Positions 1 through 10,077 of a DNA stretch of 64,000 nt are shown one piece after another. The notes beneath the pieces are model-generated. The model was not told where the DNA came from. It searched no databases and saw only the letters and a list, made by a program, of their open reading frames with translations. The stretch is from contig NZ_FOUE01000002.1 of NCBI RefSeq assembly GCF_900114775.1, positions 583,857 to 647,856 on the forward strand, given 5' to 3'. This stretch comes from Marinobacter zhejiangensis. GTDB taxonomy: Bacteria > Pseudomonadota > Gammaproteobacteria > Pseudomonadales > Oleiphilaceae. Made by a program: the position numbers and the translations under genes. Each line of letters begins with the position of its first letter. The stretch's first letter is position 1.

Positions 1-1442
<1,442 letters not shown>

Positions 1443-1471
1443 GACACGCTGTTAGAAAGGAGATTGCAGAG

Positions 1472-1954
1472 GTGCCAATCGTAACTCCAGATCTGTGTGA
1501 CGATTATCCCGAGGTTCAGGTTGTTGAGCCCGGGTTTCGCAACTATGGTGGCGTCTCCGCGTTTGGCGGAGAAATCGTGACGGTCAAATGCTTCGAAGAT
1601 AACTCGGTTGTGAAAGAGCAGGTTGGCCTGCCGGGCAATGGCCGGGTCATGGTCGTTGACGGCGGCGGTTCCAAGCGGAATGCGTTGCTGGGCGATATGC
1701 TGGCGGAAAAAGCCGCCAGCAATGGCTGGGCTGGCCTGATTATCTACGGCTGCATCCGCGATGTGGACGTGATCGGGCAAACCGAGTTGGGTGTGCAGGC
1801 ATTGGGAACCCATCCTCGCAAAACGGATAAGCGTGGCATTGGTGATCTGAACGTGCCGGTCACCTTCGGTGGCGTCACCTTCTTGCCGGGCCATTACCTC
1901 TATGCCGACAACAACGGCATTGTGGTTTCCGAGAAGCCCCTGAAGATTGATTGA
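1472..1954 (+). CDS. rraA: RraA, regulator of RNase E activity
   Basis: A 160-residue protein matching the RraA family (E. coli form about 161 residues), which makes trimeric rings, binds RNase E and lowers mRNA decay. Family-typical segments are [13 protein letters not shown] near residues 55-67, [13 protein letters not shown] near 88-100, and [11 protein letters not shown]. The GTG start at 1472 is chosen because AAAGGAGA lies 8 bases upstream and the product then has the normal N-terminus ([13 protein letters not shown]). Its likely partner, rne, is only 3.2 kb away on the opposite strand. RraA-like folds also occur in aldolases of the HMG/CHA family, but the length and the N-terminus favour the RNase E regulator. 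Confidence 0.93.
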   Translation: MPIVTPDLCDDYPEVQVVEPGFRNYGGVSAFGGEIVTVKCFEDNSVVKEQVGLPGNGRVMVVDGGGSKRNALLGDMLAEKAASNGWAGLIIYGCIRDVDVIGQTELGVQALGTHPRKTDKRGIGDLNVPVTFGGVTFLPGHYLYADNNGIVVSEKPLKID

Positions 1955-2006
1955 TTGCATGCAGGGGCGGCGGCCTGGCTCGCCCCGCATGGAACTGCTC
2001 GTATAC

Positions 2007-2032
2007 CCAATCCCGGCTTTTGCCGGGATTGG
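2007..2032. terminator. Hairpin between convergent rraA and pilZ-domain gene
   Basis: An 11-bp perfect stem (CCAATCCCGGC / GCCGGGATTGG) with a TTTT loop lies in the 136-base gap between convergent genes. The T-tract after it is short (CGTTTCTGG), so termination may be partial. Confidence 0.6.
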
Positions 2033-2090
2033 CGTTTCTGGACCCTGGCCTAGGCTGGTGCTTGCTGAGGTCGCCGGGGCGCTGAGGAGG

Positions 2091-2393
2091 CTAGGTCTTG
2101 ACCTTGATAATCGACAGACCGATCAGATAGCCATCGCCTTCAGGGCTGCATCTAAGGACCTTGCTGATGGTTTCAAAGGCGGGGAACTGGTCGTTGGGGG
2201 AAGGCATGAGGGTATGGATTTCGGAGCCTTCGTCCATGGGGTCTGGCAGGTGCAATAGCATACCGGTGCCGCTCAGGTCCTTGCACAGGGCCGAGAACTG
2301 GCGCCCTTGATCATCGGTGACCTGGATCTCGGTATTGATCCGCATCCGGTGGAAATCGCGTTTTTCAGAATAGTCCTTCATGGTCATCGACAT
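2091..2393 (-). CDS. Single-domain PilZ protein
   Basis: A 100-residue protein consisting almost entirely of a PilZ domain, the small beta-barrel that usually binds cyclic di-GMP. The two ligand motifs are visible: RDFHRMR (RxxxR type, residues ~12-18) and DLSGTG (D/NxSxxG type, ~39-44). Family members act as c-di-GMP receptors for motility, pili or surface polysaccharide; which process is served here cannot be told from the neighbours. AGGTG precedes the ATG at 2393; in-frame ATGs at codons 3 and 5 are alternatives. An SH3-type membrane protein gene lies upstream on the same strand, separated by a terminator, so the gene is probably transcribed alone. Confidence 0.85.
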   Translation of the reverse strand: MSMTMKDYSEKRDFHRMRINTEIQVTDDQGRQFSALCKDLSGTGMLLHLPDPMDEGSEIHTLMPSPNDQFPAFETISKVLRCSPEGDGYLIGLSIIKVKT

Positions 2394-2466
2394 CGCAGCA
2401 CCTCATGCGTGTTGTTCTACTATCTATAAAGCGAACAAGCAGCAGGGTCAAAGAACGTATTGATAT

Positions 2467-2510
2467 AAAAAAAGCCGAAGGCCAACTATTTAGTGGGCTT
2501 TCAGCTTTTT
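2467..2510 (-). terminator. Intrinsic terminator of the SH3/coiled-coil gene
   Basis: Read on the minus strand, AAGCTGAAAGCC pairs with GGCCTTCGGCTT across a 12-base loop and is followed by a run of seven T. It lies just after the stop of the 2555-3226 gene. Confidence 0.75.
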
Positions 2511-2554
2511 GGATACTACATGTGGTATTGGCCGGGAAACATCTCCCTGCTGAA

Positions 2555-3226
2555 TCAGGCCCAGTTGTCCGCCTTCTTAGAGGGCTTCAGGAGTGGGATG
2601 ATCAGTGCCAGAATAATACCCAGCAGAACCAGTCCGGCACCCAGAAGCATAAAGTCAGACTCGCTCTTGGTCTCAAGGCGCTCTTTCTCGGCGGTCAGCA
2701 CTTCAACGTCGTTGCGCAGGCGTTGATTTTCTTCCTGTAGTTCACTGTTGCGACGGTCAAGACTCAGGGCGTTGGCTGAGATTTCCTTGATCTGCGCGAG
2801 CTCGCTACTGAGGTTTTGGGTCCGTGATTCCAGGCTGCTTTCCGATGAGGCCAGTGTATCCCGTTCGGCTTTGGTTTCGGCCAGTTCCTGGCGAAGCTCG
2901 GCAAGCTGCTTGCGAGCATCTTCCAGCTCGCGGTTGGCTCTTACCAGGCGGTCACGGGCGATGGGGGAGTCGGTCAGGTAACGGCTTAAAACCCAGCCCT
3001 CAACGCCATCCGGGGTTCTTACCAGGCTGTAGCCGGAATCACTGGCGCGAACCAGGTCCAGGCGTGTCCCGCTGGTGAGGTCGCTTTTGAGAATGCGGAA
3101 CTGGGTTCCTTCTCCGCTTCGCATGGTGATCGACAGGGTGTCGTCAACATACATGGTCCTGGCCTGGGCGCTGGCGCCGGCGGCAAGGAGTATCAGTGTG
3201 CAGGCAATCAGGCGCAGTGCGGTCAC
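2555..3226 (-). CDS. SH3-domain, coiled-coil membrane protein (TIGR04211/YgiM type)
   Basis: A 223-residue envelope protein. In order: a signal peptide or N-terminal anchor (residues 1-22, ending ASAQA), a bacterial SH3 domain (~24-88; motifs MRSGEGTQF and GWVLSRYL), a coiled coil with heptad-like E/L/R spacing (~95-190), and one C-terminal transmembrane helix (~193-210) followed by a basic KPSKKAD tail. This is the layout of the YgiM-like family, of unknown molecular role but envelope-located. The start is GTG at 3226 with AAGGAAAG upstream. No operon partner is evident. The architecture is clear; the function is not known. Confidence 0.88.
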   Translation of the reverse strand: MTALRLIACTLILLAAGASAQARTMYVDDTLSITMRSGEGTQFRILKSDLTSGTRLDLVRASDSGYSLVRTPDGVEGWVLSRYLTDSPIARDRLVRANRELEDARKQLAELRQELAETKAERDTLASSESSLESRTQNLSSELAQIKEISANALSLDRRNSELQEENQRLRNDVEVLTAEKERLETKSESDFMLLGAGLVLLGIILALIIPLLKPSKKADNWA

Positions 3227-3323
3227 GTGAGTCTTTCCTTGAGTGTTCGGGTAAAACCGTAATTTTTGCTATAGGCGCCCCCTTGTTCAAGGCGTGCCGT
3301 ATTAAAAATCGCTCATGCTTAAT

Positions 3324-3623
3324 TCACGGCAGGACCAATTTGAAGGGTTTGACCGACACTCCTGCATAGACTCCAGCTTCAACATAGGGGTCAGCGTCAG
3401 CCCAGTTCTGCGCTTCTTCAAGGCTGTCAAACTCTGCGACTACCAGGCTGCCGGTAAAACCCGCTTCGCCCGGGTCTGGCGTGTCCAGGGCGGGATTGGG
3501 GCCAGCAATAAGCAGTCTTCCCTCGGCCTTCAAGGCTTCGAGCCTTGCCAGGTGGGCTGGTCTTGCCTGCATGCGAAGTGGCAGGCTATTAGGGATGTCT
3601 TCACTGACAATCGCGTAGTACAT
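3324..3623 (-). CDS. YciI-family protein
   Basis: A 99-residue YciI-like protein (dimeric alpha-beta fold related to muconolactone isomerase). Typical features are MYYAIVSED at the start, the conserved R/H pair in RPAHLARL, a GRLLIAGP turn and the C-terminal [10 protein letters not shown] segment. The ATG at 3623 is preferred over a TTG at 3644 because GGAG lies 7 bases upstream of the ATG and homologues begin with MYYAI. The family has been proposed to have enzymatic or metal-dependent roles, but none is established for this type. It is transcribed divergently from the PHP-family gene. Confidence 0.85.
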   Translation of the reverse strand: MYYAIVSEDIPNSLPLRMQARPAHLARLEALKAEGRLLIAGPNPALDTPDPGEAGFTGSLVVAEFDSLEEAQNWADADPYVEAGVYAGVSVKPFKLVLP

Positions 3624-3724
3624 GGTGAGCTCCGGTCGGGCCAATTTTTGCCGGGGGGTGGCATTACACGCATTCCTACCACTGGTACACTGTAGCCACT
3701 ATCCCGCTGTAATGATGAGTAGCC

Positions 3725-4597
3725 GTGACTATACCCCAAGGTTCGCCTAACTGCATTGATCTGCATTGCCACAGTACTGCTTCAGACGGAGCGCTGTCGC
3801 CTGAGGAATTGCTCGCCCGGGCCGCCGAAAAGGGAGTGAGTCACCTCGCGTTAACCGATCATGACACTATTGACGGCCTGAGTGCGGCCAAGGCCGGTGC
3901 GCTGAAGCATGGGGTCCAGCTGGTTCCCGGGGTTGAGTTGTCCTGTGTGTGGGGGCGTCAGACCATTCATATTGTCGGGCTGGACTTTGATCCAGACGAT
4001 GAGCGCTTTCAAACACGTCTGGCGGAACAGAAAGAGAACCGCTGGCATCGAGCCCGCAAGATCGCTGAGCGCCTGCAGAATAAAGACCCAGACTCGTTGC
4101 TGGCTCTGGCCACGGAAAAAGCTGGTGGTGATGTGCCGGGGCGCCCGCATTTTGCTAAGGCTCTCGTTGAGATGGGTAGAGTCACCGATATCAACCAGGC
4201 ATTCAATCGCCACCTGGGCGCAGGAAAACCCGGTGATGTTAAGGCGTTCTGGCCAGAGTTGGCGGAAGTGGTGCGCTGGATTATAGAGGCTGGGGGGATT
4301 GCGGTGGTGGCTCATCCTCGCAAGTACAAAATGACCGCAACCCGATTGCGTGCGCTGGTGGCGGACTTTAAAGCAGCTGGAGGGCGATCCATTGAGGTTA
4401 TCACTTCTGGACAGCAAGCTGGCGATTTGGGGTTTCTGACGGACCTGTGTCGGCGTGAAGGCTTGCTGGCGTCCCAGGGCAGTGACTTCCATTTTCCCGG
4501 TGCCGCTTGGTGCGAATTGGGCCGGATAGAAAAAATGCCAGAAGGGCTTACACCCGTCTGGCATCATTTTCGTGAGCCCATTGCCCTGGCAGACTAG
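3725..4597 (+). CDS. rnm: PHP-domain phosphoesterase / 5'-3' exoribonuclease (RNase AM, YciV/TrpH type)
   Basis: A 290-residue PHP-family metalloenzyme. The E. coli relative YciV (Rnm) hydrolyses 3',5'-nucleoside bisphosphates and trims short RNA 5' ends, including in rRNA maturation. Metal-binding motifs are in the expected order: DLHCHSTASDG near residue 13, LTDHDT near 44, a central GRPHFA, VAHPRKY and GSDFHFPG near the C-terminus. The length matches the family. The GTG start at 3725 gives a normal N-terminus. It lies 80 bp from the divergent YciI gene and is convergent with the UPF0149 gene. The position near rne and rraA is noteworthy because all three act in RNA turnover. Confidence 0.88.
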   Translation: MTIPQGSPNCIDLHCHSTASDGALSPEELLARAAEKGVSHLALTDHDTIDGLSAAKAGALKHGVQLVPGVELSCVWGRQTIHIVGLDFDPDDERFQTRLAEQKENRWHRARKIAERLQNKDPDSLLALATEKAGGDVPGRPHFAKALVEMGRVTDINQAFNRHLGAGKPGDVKAFWPELAEVVRWIIEAGGIAVVAHPRKYKMTATRLRALVADFKAAGGRSIEVITSGQQAGDLGFLTDLCRREGLLASQGSDFHFPGAAWCELGRIEKMPEGLTPVWHHFREPIALAD

Positions 4598-4647
4598 TTT
4601 TGTGTCTGGCCAGGGAAGGGCGCATTAGCCCCGGTTTATGCCGGGGC
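4584..4647. terminator. Hairpins between convergent rnm and UPF0149 genes
   Basis: Two inverted repeats lie at the converging 3' ends. CCCTGGC-AGAC pairs with GTCTGGCCAGGG (one bulge) across the rnm stop codon, and GCCCCGG/CCGGGGC (4628-4634/4641-4647) spans the UPF0149 stop. Neither has a T-tract, so these are only probable 3'-end structures. Confidence 0.4.
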
Positions 4648-5175
4648 GTGGTACAGCAGGTAGAGGTCGGTCAATGAATCCGGGATTGCATCGGCCATCT
4701 GCTTTGTGAGCTTTTCGCTCTCAAGAACCTTGCGGAAATCTTCGTCCTCAAACAGCCCTGACAGGGTCATCATTGGCACCAGCAGGTTCGCTGCATCATC
4801 CTCACTGATTTCCAGCCACTGATCTTCGTTTTCCAGGAAGGTATCAACAAATCCAGCGCACCAGTTTTCCAGTGCGTTCATTGGATCGCCGTCTTCTGGT
4901 TCCGGTAGTTCCAGCGGCAGCCCCATGTCCAAAGCGCTCTTCATGCTGGCTGCCAGTTTCTGGACTGCCCCAAGGAAAGCGTCTGGGACGCCTTCCTTGG
5001 GAAGGGTATCGATACCGGTCGCCAGGCGGAAGATGTCCGCCGGGGCCAGTTCCACCGGCCCTACAACGCTGGCGGAAATGACACCGTGAAGGCCGAAGAA
5101 ATCCAGGGCTTCGTCACCCCAAGGCTCTGCAAAGAGGATGTCTTCCAGCGCTTCAATCTCGGCGTTACTTAGCAT
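4636..5175 (-). CDS. UPF0149 / YecA-YgfB family protein
   Basis: A 179-residue acidic protein of the UPF0149 (YecA/YgfB) family. It shows the helical, Trp/Gly-rich core (LHGVISASVVGP near 29-40 and ALENWCAGFVDTF near 100-112) but lacks the SEC-C zinc motif that ends some YecA proteins. Its ATG (5175) lies only 3 bases after the rne stop codon, so translation is probably coupled to RNase E and the gene is the distal member of an rne operon. The function is unknown; the immediate link to rne is the best clue. Family assignment is confident, the role is not. Confidence 0.85.
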   Translation of the reverse strand: MLSNAEIEALEDILFAEPWGDEALDFFGLHGVISASVVGPVELAPADIFRLATGIDTLPKEGVPDAFLGAVQKLAASMKSALDMGLPLELPEPEDGDPMNALENWCAGFVDTFLENEDQWLEISEDDAANLLVPMMTLSGLFEDEDFRKVLESEKLTKQMADAIPDSLTDLYLLYHAPA

Positions 5176-5178
5176 GGC

Positions 5179-8100
5179 TTAGTTTCCCTCAGGGTTTTTG
5201 GCGGCTTCGGCCTTGGCAGCTTCGGCAGCACGACGGCGTTTCCTGACTTCCCGGGGGTCATTATAGGCCCTGCCCGGGGTCACTTCGGACGCTGTTGAGG
5301 CTTGTTCCGGAGCATTGTCCTGCTGAGCGGTGCTTTCAGCTGGTTTGCTCGCTTCTGGCTGACGCTGATCTGCCTTGGGTGCAGCCGGCTTTTCTGGCGT
5401 GCTCTCAGGAGCCTTGGCCTGGGGTGCAGGGGCCTTTTCTGTCGCAACAACCGCTTCGGTTGTTTTTGGCTCAGCCGTTTTGGCGGGCGCTTGCTCGGAA
5501 GCTGGCTTGCTGGCCTGCTCGGGCGCCTTGGCTTGGGCGGCGACCTTCTCTTCAGGAGCGGCGGGGGCTGTACCTGCGCTGTCCTGAGTTTCGGTTGTCG
5601 CGTCCTTACCTTTGCCAGTGTCAGCCGCCTTTGGCTTGCGGCTGGTGCGGCGGGGCCTTGGCTTCTGCTCGCCTTCGGCTTTGGTTGACGCAGGCTTGTC
5701 TTCGTCAGCTTGCTTCTCTGAGCCTTGAGGCCCTTTTTCGCTTGCTGGAGCCTGATCAGCCGCTACGGGGCTTTCTTTGGCCTTGCTCTCGCCAGTCTGG
5801 GGCTCGTCATTTTGGCGTGCCTCTTCGGTGGCGGGCTTGGCTTCAGCTTTTGCCGGCGCCTCATCCGATTTCTGCTCAGCCTTGGGCTTGCTGTCGGTTT
5901 TTGGCTTTTCTTCGGCCTTCGGCTTTTCGTCAGCCTTCGCAGATTCGTCAGAAACCTTAGCTTCTACCTTGGCTGCTTCCGGCTGGCTCTTCGGAGCTTG
6001 TGGCTCTTGCTGAGGACGGTTATCCGTCTTTGCCTCTACCGCTACAGCCTGGCTGGCACTCTGGGTTTGCGTGGTTTCCTGCTCTTTCTCCGGCTGGGTG
6101 TCCTTCTGGTGCCGGTCGTTGCGAACGGTCTTGCGCTCAGCGGGCGTAGAGCTGGGAGTTTCTACCGGTGAACCGTCGCGGTTGCGCTGACGGCGCGGTT
6201 TGCGACGCTTGTCCTCACCAGTCTTCTGGGGGCTACGGGCTTCCTGCTGGTCGCGGTTACCCTGTTGGGGCTTGCGCTCCTGGTTGCGACCGCCTTGTTT
6301 GCGGTCTTCGCCATCCCGGCGGGCTTCACCCTGGGTTCCCTGTTGGTCGCTACCACGGCCACGGGGGCTGCCGTCGCGGCCGCTTGGCTTGGCGCCGTCT
6401 CGTCCACCGCGACCACGGCCGCGATTGTCATCGCTCCGGGTTTGACCCTGGCTTTGTCCCTGTCCCTGTCTCTGGGGCTGCTGACGACGTTCCTGACTGC
6501 CACGGCGCTCGCTCTGGCCTTCACCTTTGGCGACGCGGGATTTGCGACGGTCCTGGCGGCCCTGGGAGCGGCGTTCGTCGTCACGTCCACCGTTACGTTT
6601 CGCAGCAGGCTCGGGCTGTGCTTCGTCTTCACCTTTGAAGAACTTGGCAATTTTACAGCCCAGTCGGCGGAACAGGCCGCCATCACCCTGAACTTCCGTG
6701 CTTTGCTCGGCCGCAGCGGCTACTGGGCCTGGAGCCGGAGCGGCAGGGCGAATGGCCTTGACGGCCGCTTCCTGGCGCACTGGCTGGTCACGGGGTGTGG
6801 TGATGTCAATCGCTTCTTCTTCGCGCTCGGAGTATTCCTGCGCAACCTGATAGCTGGTTACCTGCTCGGTGCCGGCTTCATCTTCCCGTACCCGGATAAT
6901 TTCAAAGTTCGGGGTCTCGTGATGAGGGGAAGGTACAACCACGATGGTGACTTCCTGGCGAGCTTCAATATCGGCAAGCTGCTTGCGCTTTTCATTGAGC
7001 AGGAAGGTGGCCACCACGACAGGGACGATGGCACGAACTTCGCCAGTTTTGTCTTTGGAAGCCTCTTCATAAATCAGGCGCATGATGCTGAGCGCCAGGG
7101 ACTCAATGCCCCGGATGGTGCCCTGGCCGTTACAGCGGGGACAGACTTCGCTACGGGTTTCGCCAAGAGACGGACGCAGGCGCTGACGGGACATTTCCAG
7201 CAGGCCAAAGCGTGAGATCTTGCCGACCTGTACCCGGGCGCGATCCAGTTCAAGGGCTTCGCGAACCTTGTTCTCAACTTCCCGTTGGTGCTTGGCGGGC
7301 GTCATGTCGATGAAATCGATAACGATCAGACCACCCATGTCCCGGAGCCGGAGCTGTCGGGCAATCTCTTCGGCCGCTTCCAGGTTGGTCTGGAGCGCGG
7401 TCTCCTCAATGTCTTGCCCTTTGGTGGCACGAGAAGAGTTGATGTCGATGGACACCAGGGCTTCTGTCGGGTCGATCACGATGGAGCCGCCGGAAGGGAG
7501 CTTCACTTCACGCTGGAATGCGGTTTCGATCTGACCTTCGATCTGGTAGCGGCTGAACAGGGGGATTTCGTCCTGATACAGCTTGATCTTGTTTTCAAAC
7601 GTCGGCATGACCGCGCGAACGAAGTTGAGAACATCTTCGTAGACCACGGCCGAGTCGATCAATACTTCACCGATGTCCTGGCGCAAGTAATCGCGAACGG
7701 CACGGATGATAACGTTGCTTTCCTGGTGGATCAGGAACGGGGCCTTGCGGTCAGACGCTGCCTGGGTAATGGCTTCCCAGAACTGCACCAGATAATCGAG
7801 GTCCCATTGCAACTCTTCGGCGGTGCGGCCGATACCTGCGGTGCGGACGATGATTCCCATGGATTTGGGAACCTGAACGCTGGACATGGCCTCTTTGAGC
7901 TGGGCGCGCTCTTCGCCTTCGATCCGGCGAGAGATGCCGCCAGCGCGGGCGTTGTTGGGCATCAGCACCAGATAACGGCCGGCGAGGGAAATGAACGTGG
8001 TCAGGGCTGCGCCTTTGTTTCCGCGCTCTTCCTTGTCAACCTGGACAATAACTTCCTGTCCTTCAGAGACAACATCCTTGATGTTGATCTTGCCTTCGAT

Positions 8101-8352
8101 TTCGCCGGGAGACTTCTTGAAGTATTCCTTGGAGATTTCCTTCAGGGGAAGGAAGCCGTGACGCTCTGCGCCAAAATCGACAAAGGCTGCTTCAAGGCTG
8201 GGTTCTACCCGCGTAATACGGCCCTTGTAGATGTTGGCCTTCTTCTGCTCGCGGGTGCTGGATTCAATATCGAGGTCAAAAAGCCGCTGGCCGTCAACCA
8301 GGGCAACGCGCAACTCTTCTGGGTGAGTTGCATTGATTAGCATTCTTTTCAT
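5179..8352 (-). CDS. rne: Ribonuclease E
   Basis: The essential endoribonuclease that starts mRNA decay and processes rRNA and tRNA. With the ATG at 8352 the protein has 1057 residues. The catalytic aspartates then fall at D303 (VSIDINS) and D346 (VIDFIDM) and the zinc-link cysteines at C404/C407 (CPRCNGQG), the same numbering as E. coli. A longer in-frame extension to 8433 is therefore rejected. The S1 domain is at ~35-125. From about residue 510 to the end the chain is low-complexity: an Arg/Gly/Gln-rich block (~600-740) followed by long Ala/Lys/Pro/Glu repeats, the disordered scaffold expected to bind degradosome partners and RNA. The leader is long, as expected for autoregulation. Confidence 0.98.
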   Translation of the reverse strand: MKRMLINATHPEELRVALVDGQRLFDLDIESSTREQKKANIYKGRITRVEPSLEAAFVDFGAERHGFLPLKEISKEYFKKSPGEIEGKINIKDVVSEGQEVIVQVDKEERGNKGAALTTFISLAGRYLVLMPNNARAGGISRRIEGEERAQLKEAMSSVQVPKSMGIIVRTAGIGRTAEELQWDLDYLVQFWEAITQAASDRKAPFLIHQESNVIIRAVRDYLRQDIGEVLIDSAVVYEDVLNFVRAVMPTFENKIKLYQDEIPLFSRYQIEGQIETAFQREVKLPSGGSIVIDPTEALVSIDINSSRATKGQDIEETALQTNLEAAEEIARQLRLRDMGGLIVIDFIDMTPAKHQREVENKVREALELDRARVQVGKISRFGLLEMSRQRLRPSLGETRSEVCPRCNGQGTIRGIESLALSIMRLIYEEASKDKTGEVRAIVPVVVATFLLNEKRKQLADIEARQEVTIVVVPSPHHETPNFEIIRVREDEAGTEQVTSYQVAQEYSEREEEAIDITTPRDQPVRQEAAVKAIRPAAPAPGPVAAAAEQSTEVQGDGGLFRRLGCKIAKFFKGEDEAQPEPAAKRNGGRDDERRSQGRQDRRKSRVAKGEGQSERRGSQERRQQPQRQGQGQSQGQTRSDDNRGRGRGGRDGAKPSGRDGSPRGRGSDQQGTQGEARRDGEDRKQGGRNQERKPQQGNRDQQEARSPQKTGEDKRRKPRRQRNRDGSPVETPSSTPAERKTVRNDRHQKDTQPEKEQETTQTQSASQAVAVEAKTDNRPQQEPQAPKSQPEAAKVEAKVSDESAKADEKPKAEEKPKTDSKPKAEQKSDEAPAKAEAKPATEEARQNDEPQTGESKAKESPVAADQAPASEKGPQGSEKQADEDKPASTKAEGEQKPRPRRTSRKPKAADTGKGKDATTETQDSAGTAPAAPEEKVAAQAKAPEQASKPASEQAPAKTAEPKTTEAVVATEKAPAPQAKAPESTPEKPAAPKADQRQPEASKPAESTAQQDNAPEQASTASEVTPGRAYNDPREVRKRRRAAEAAKAEAAKNPEGN

Positions 8353-8665
8353 GGAAAGAATTGTTTCCTGTCGTTTGTGGGACAGAAAACCGGAGGGGGT
8401 GGCATCTGCGAAGCAGAACCTGCGTGCCGACAATAATGCGGTCGGCAGGCAAACAAATCAGAGTGTTACGGGGTACAACTCCATAACCCCTGAATCATAA
8501 GCCAATTCCCGGGTGCCATTTGGCAGGGATGGCCCTCTTGTGTCTGTTGCCTGTTGACGCATGTTGCTTATCTTCAATTTCACGCAGGTGCCTGGGTCTC
8601 ACGTCGTATCGTTTTGCTGGACGGCCCGGCCCTACGTGTTGCTAATCTTTGCTTCGCGATGTCGC

Positions 8666-8695
8666 CCGACGCGGTTTTCCGCTCGGTTTTTTTTT
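8666..8695 (+). terminator. Plus-strand intrinsic terminator inside the rne leader region
   Basis: CCGA(C)GCGG pairs with CCGCTCGG across a TTTT loop, with one bulged C, and is followed directly by nine T (8687-8695). It has the form of a rho-independent terminator, yet no annotated gene on this strand lies upstream within range. Confidence 0.65.
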
Positions 8696-8828
8696 ACTTT
8701 ACTTCCACGGTGATGGGATCCCTCAATGCGGGAAAGCAGGGCACGCTGTGGAAGGTCTCTGCGTGTCGGAGCCTTTGTTGTTCGGCTGCCTCCACTCGAT
8801 CTGTATAGCCGATGATCAAGCTATCAAG

Positions 8829-8857
8829 TTCAAACTATTCAACAGTATCGGTATACT
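8829..8857 (+). promoter_or_regulatory. Candidate sigma-70 promoter for rluC
   Basis: TTCAAA (8829-8834), a 17-bp spacer and TATACT (8852-8857). This predicts a transcript starting near 8864, about 137 bases before rluC. Confidence 0.5.
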
Positions 8858-8917
8858 CCTGCCGCTCCGGCACTTGGCAATCTGGCCAGGCCGTAGACAA
8901 ACGGCAGAGCACGCCGG

Positions 8918-8946
8918 AATATAACAGCAATCTCAGGACCCATCAA
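8918..8946 (-). promoter_or_regulatory. Candidate sigma-70 promoter for rne
   Basis: On the minus strand, TTGATG (8946-8941), a 17-bp spacer and TATATT (8923-8918). A start near 8911 would give an rne leader of about 560 nt, longer than the ~360 nt known in E. coli. Confidence 0.5.
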
Positions 8947-9000
8947 TCCCGTAGGTGAGCGGTTCTTCACTTTTCCGCGGTCTGGAACTGGCTAGGTGTC

Positions 9001-10053
9001 ATGGCTTTTAAATCTCCCAAAAGGAAGACTTCCCCTAAAACGGCGTCCCGCCGCTCTCCTCCGCCCGGGGCTGGCGTTCGGCCGCCGTCCGAGAAACCGC
9101 AGGAGCGCAGCTCGGTCCGCTGGGTGACGGTGGATGAGGATAATGACGGTCAGCGTATCGACAACTTCCTGCTGGCTCAGCTGCGGGGGGTGCCGAAGAG
9201 CGTGGTGTACCGCATCGTCCGGAAAGGGGAAGTGCGGGTTAATAAAGGGAGGGTGCGCCCGGATACGCGGGTAAAAACCGGGGACGAAGTTCGGATTCCA
9301 CCGGTTACCCAGAAACAGAAGACTGCCGCCGTGGTCCCGGGTGCCCGGGTCCAGTCCGTCATGGAAGGGGCGGTGGTGTTTGAAAATGAGCAGATGCTGG
9401 TGGTCAACAAGCCTTCCGGTATTGCGGTGCACGGTGGCAGCGGTCTGGATTTTGGGTTGATTGAGGTGCTGCGGGCGGCCCGGCCTGACGCGCGTTTTCT
9501 TGAATTGGTTCATCGGCTGGATCGCGACACCTCCGGGCTGGTGATGGTCGCGAAAAAACGCTCGGCACTGCGTTATCTTCAGGATGAGCTGCGACAAAAA
9601 CGAATTCGCAAGCACTACCATGCTCTGGTCGCGGGGCAGTGGCCAGCCAGGGTTGATCGTGTGGACGTGCCACTGCTCAGGTATGAATTGAGCAACGGGG
9701 AGCGGCGGGTTAGGGTGGATGACGAGGGCAAGGCATCGTTGACCACCTATAAGGTGCTTGCAGATTATGCCGGTTACAGTCTGGTGCAGGCGTCTCCGGT
9801 GACCGGCCGAACCCACCAGATCCGTGTGCACAGCGCTTATGCGGGGCATCCGATTGCAGGCGATGACAAGTATATGGATGATGTTAGCCTCAAGGCGTTT
9901 AGAGCCTTGGGTGGGCGGAGGCTGATGCTGCATGCCCGTGCGCTGGAATTCACCTTGCCAGGAAGTGGTGAGGCTATCCGGCTGGAGGCTCCCTATGATG
10001 AGGCCTTTGATGAGGTGCTTGTTAAGCTGGCTGGGCGCCAGACACACAATTGA
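9001..10053 (+). CDS. rluC: 23S rRNA pseudouridine synthase RluC
   Basis: A RluA-family pseudouridine synthase; RluC modifies U955, U2504 and U2580 (E. coli numbering) of 23S rRNA. The 350-residue protein has a basic N-terminal extension (~1-40), an S4 RNA-binding domain (~45-105) and the catalytic domain with the HRLDRDTSGL motif, whose first Asp (D174) is the nucleophile, plus GRTHQIRVH near 262. The ATG at 9001 has only a weak upstream AGG. The position divergent from rne and followed 24 bp later by a HAD phosphatase is the common gammaproteobacterial arrangement and supports RluC over RluD. Confidence 0.94.
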   Translation: MAFKSPKRKTSPKTASRRSPPPGAGVRPPSEKPQERSSVRWVTVDEDNDGQRIDNFLLAQLRGVPKSVVYRIVRKGEVRVNKGRVRPDTRVKTGDEVRIPPVTQKQKTAAVVPGARVQSVMEGAVVFENEQMLVVNKPSGIAVHGGSGLDFGLIEVLRAARPDARFLELVHRLDRDTSGLVMVAKKRSALRYLQDELRQKRIRKHYHALVAGQWPARVDRVDVPLLRYELSNGERRVRVDDEGKASLTTYKVLADYAGYSLVQASPVTGRTHQIRVHSAYAGHPIAGDDKYMDDVSLKAFRALGGRRLMLHARALEFTLPGSGEAIRLEAPYDEAFDEVLVKLAGRQTHN

Positions 10054-10077
10054 TGTTTAACTCAGGTTGGTTGTTTC

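Larger units (their letters stand above)
8353..9000. other. 648-bp divergent rne/rluC control region without a convincing gene
   Basis: No credible protein gene is seen. Short open frames (for example 8554-8808 +) lack a ribosome site and any family-like sequence. On the minus strand this is the rne leader, with several hairpins: GGAAA/TTTCC at 8353-8368, CTGTC/GACAG at 8368-8385, TCTGC/GCAGA around a 3-base loop at 8405-8417, TGCCGAC/GTCGGCA at 8425-8447 and GGGGT/ACCCC at 8470-8490. On the plus strand there is a strong terminator (8666-8695) and an rluC promoter. RNase E autoregulation through its leader is known in E. coli; that these hairpins do the same is inference. Confidence 0.6.

Noticed and set aside
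6265..7215. Hydrophobic 316-codon plus-strand frame inside rne (and neighbours at 5295-6638)
   Set aside because: These frames are the complement of the repetitive RNase E tail; their Leu/Ala/Phe richness is a by-product of Glu/Ala/Lys-rich codons on the real strand.
8353..8433. 27-residue N-terminal extension of RNase E
   Set aside because: Using the ATG at 8352 puts all catalytic residues at the E. coli numbers; the extension would lie in the leader.
8554..8924. Two short plus-strand open frames in the rne/rluC spacer
   Set aside because: No ribosome site, no recognisable domain, and they run across the terminator and promoter signals.
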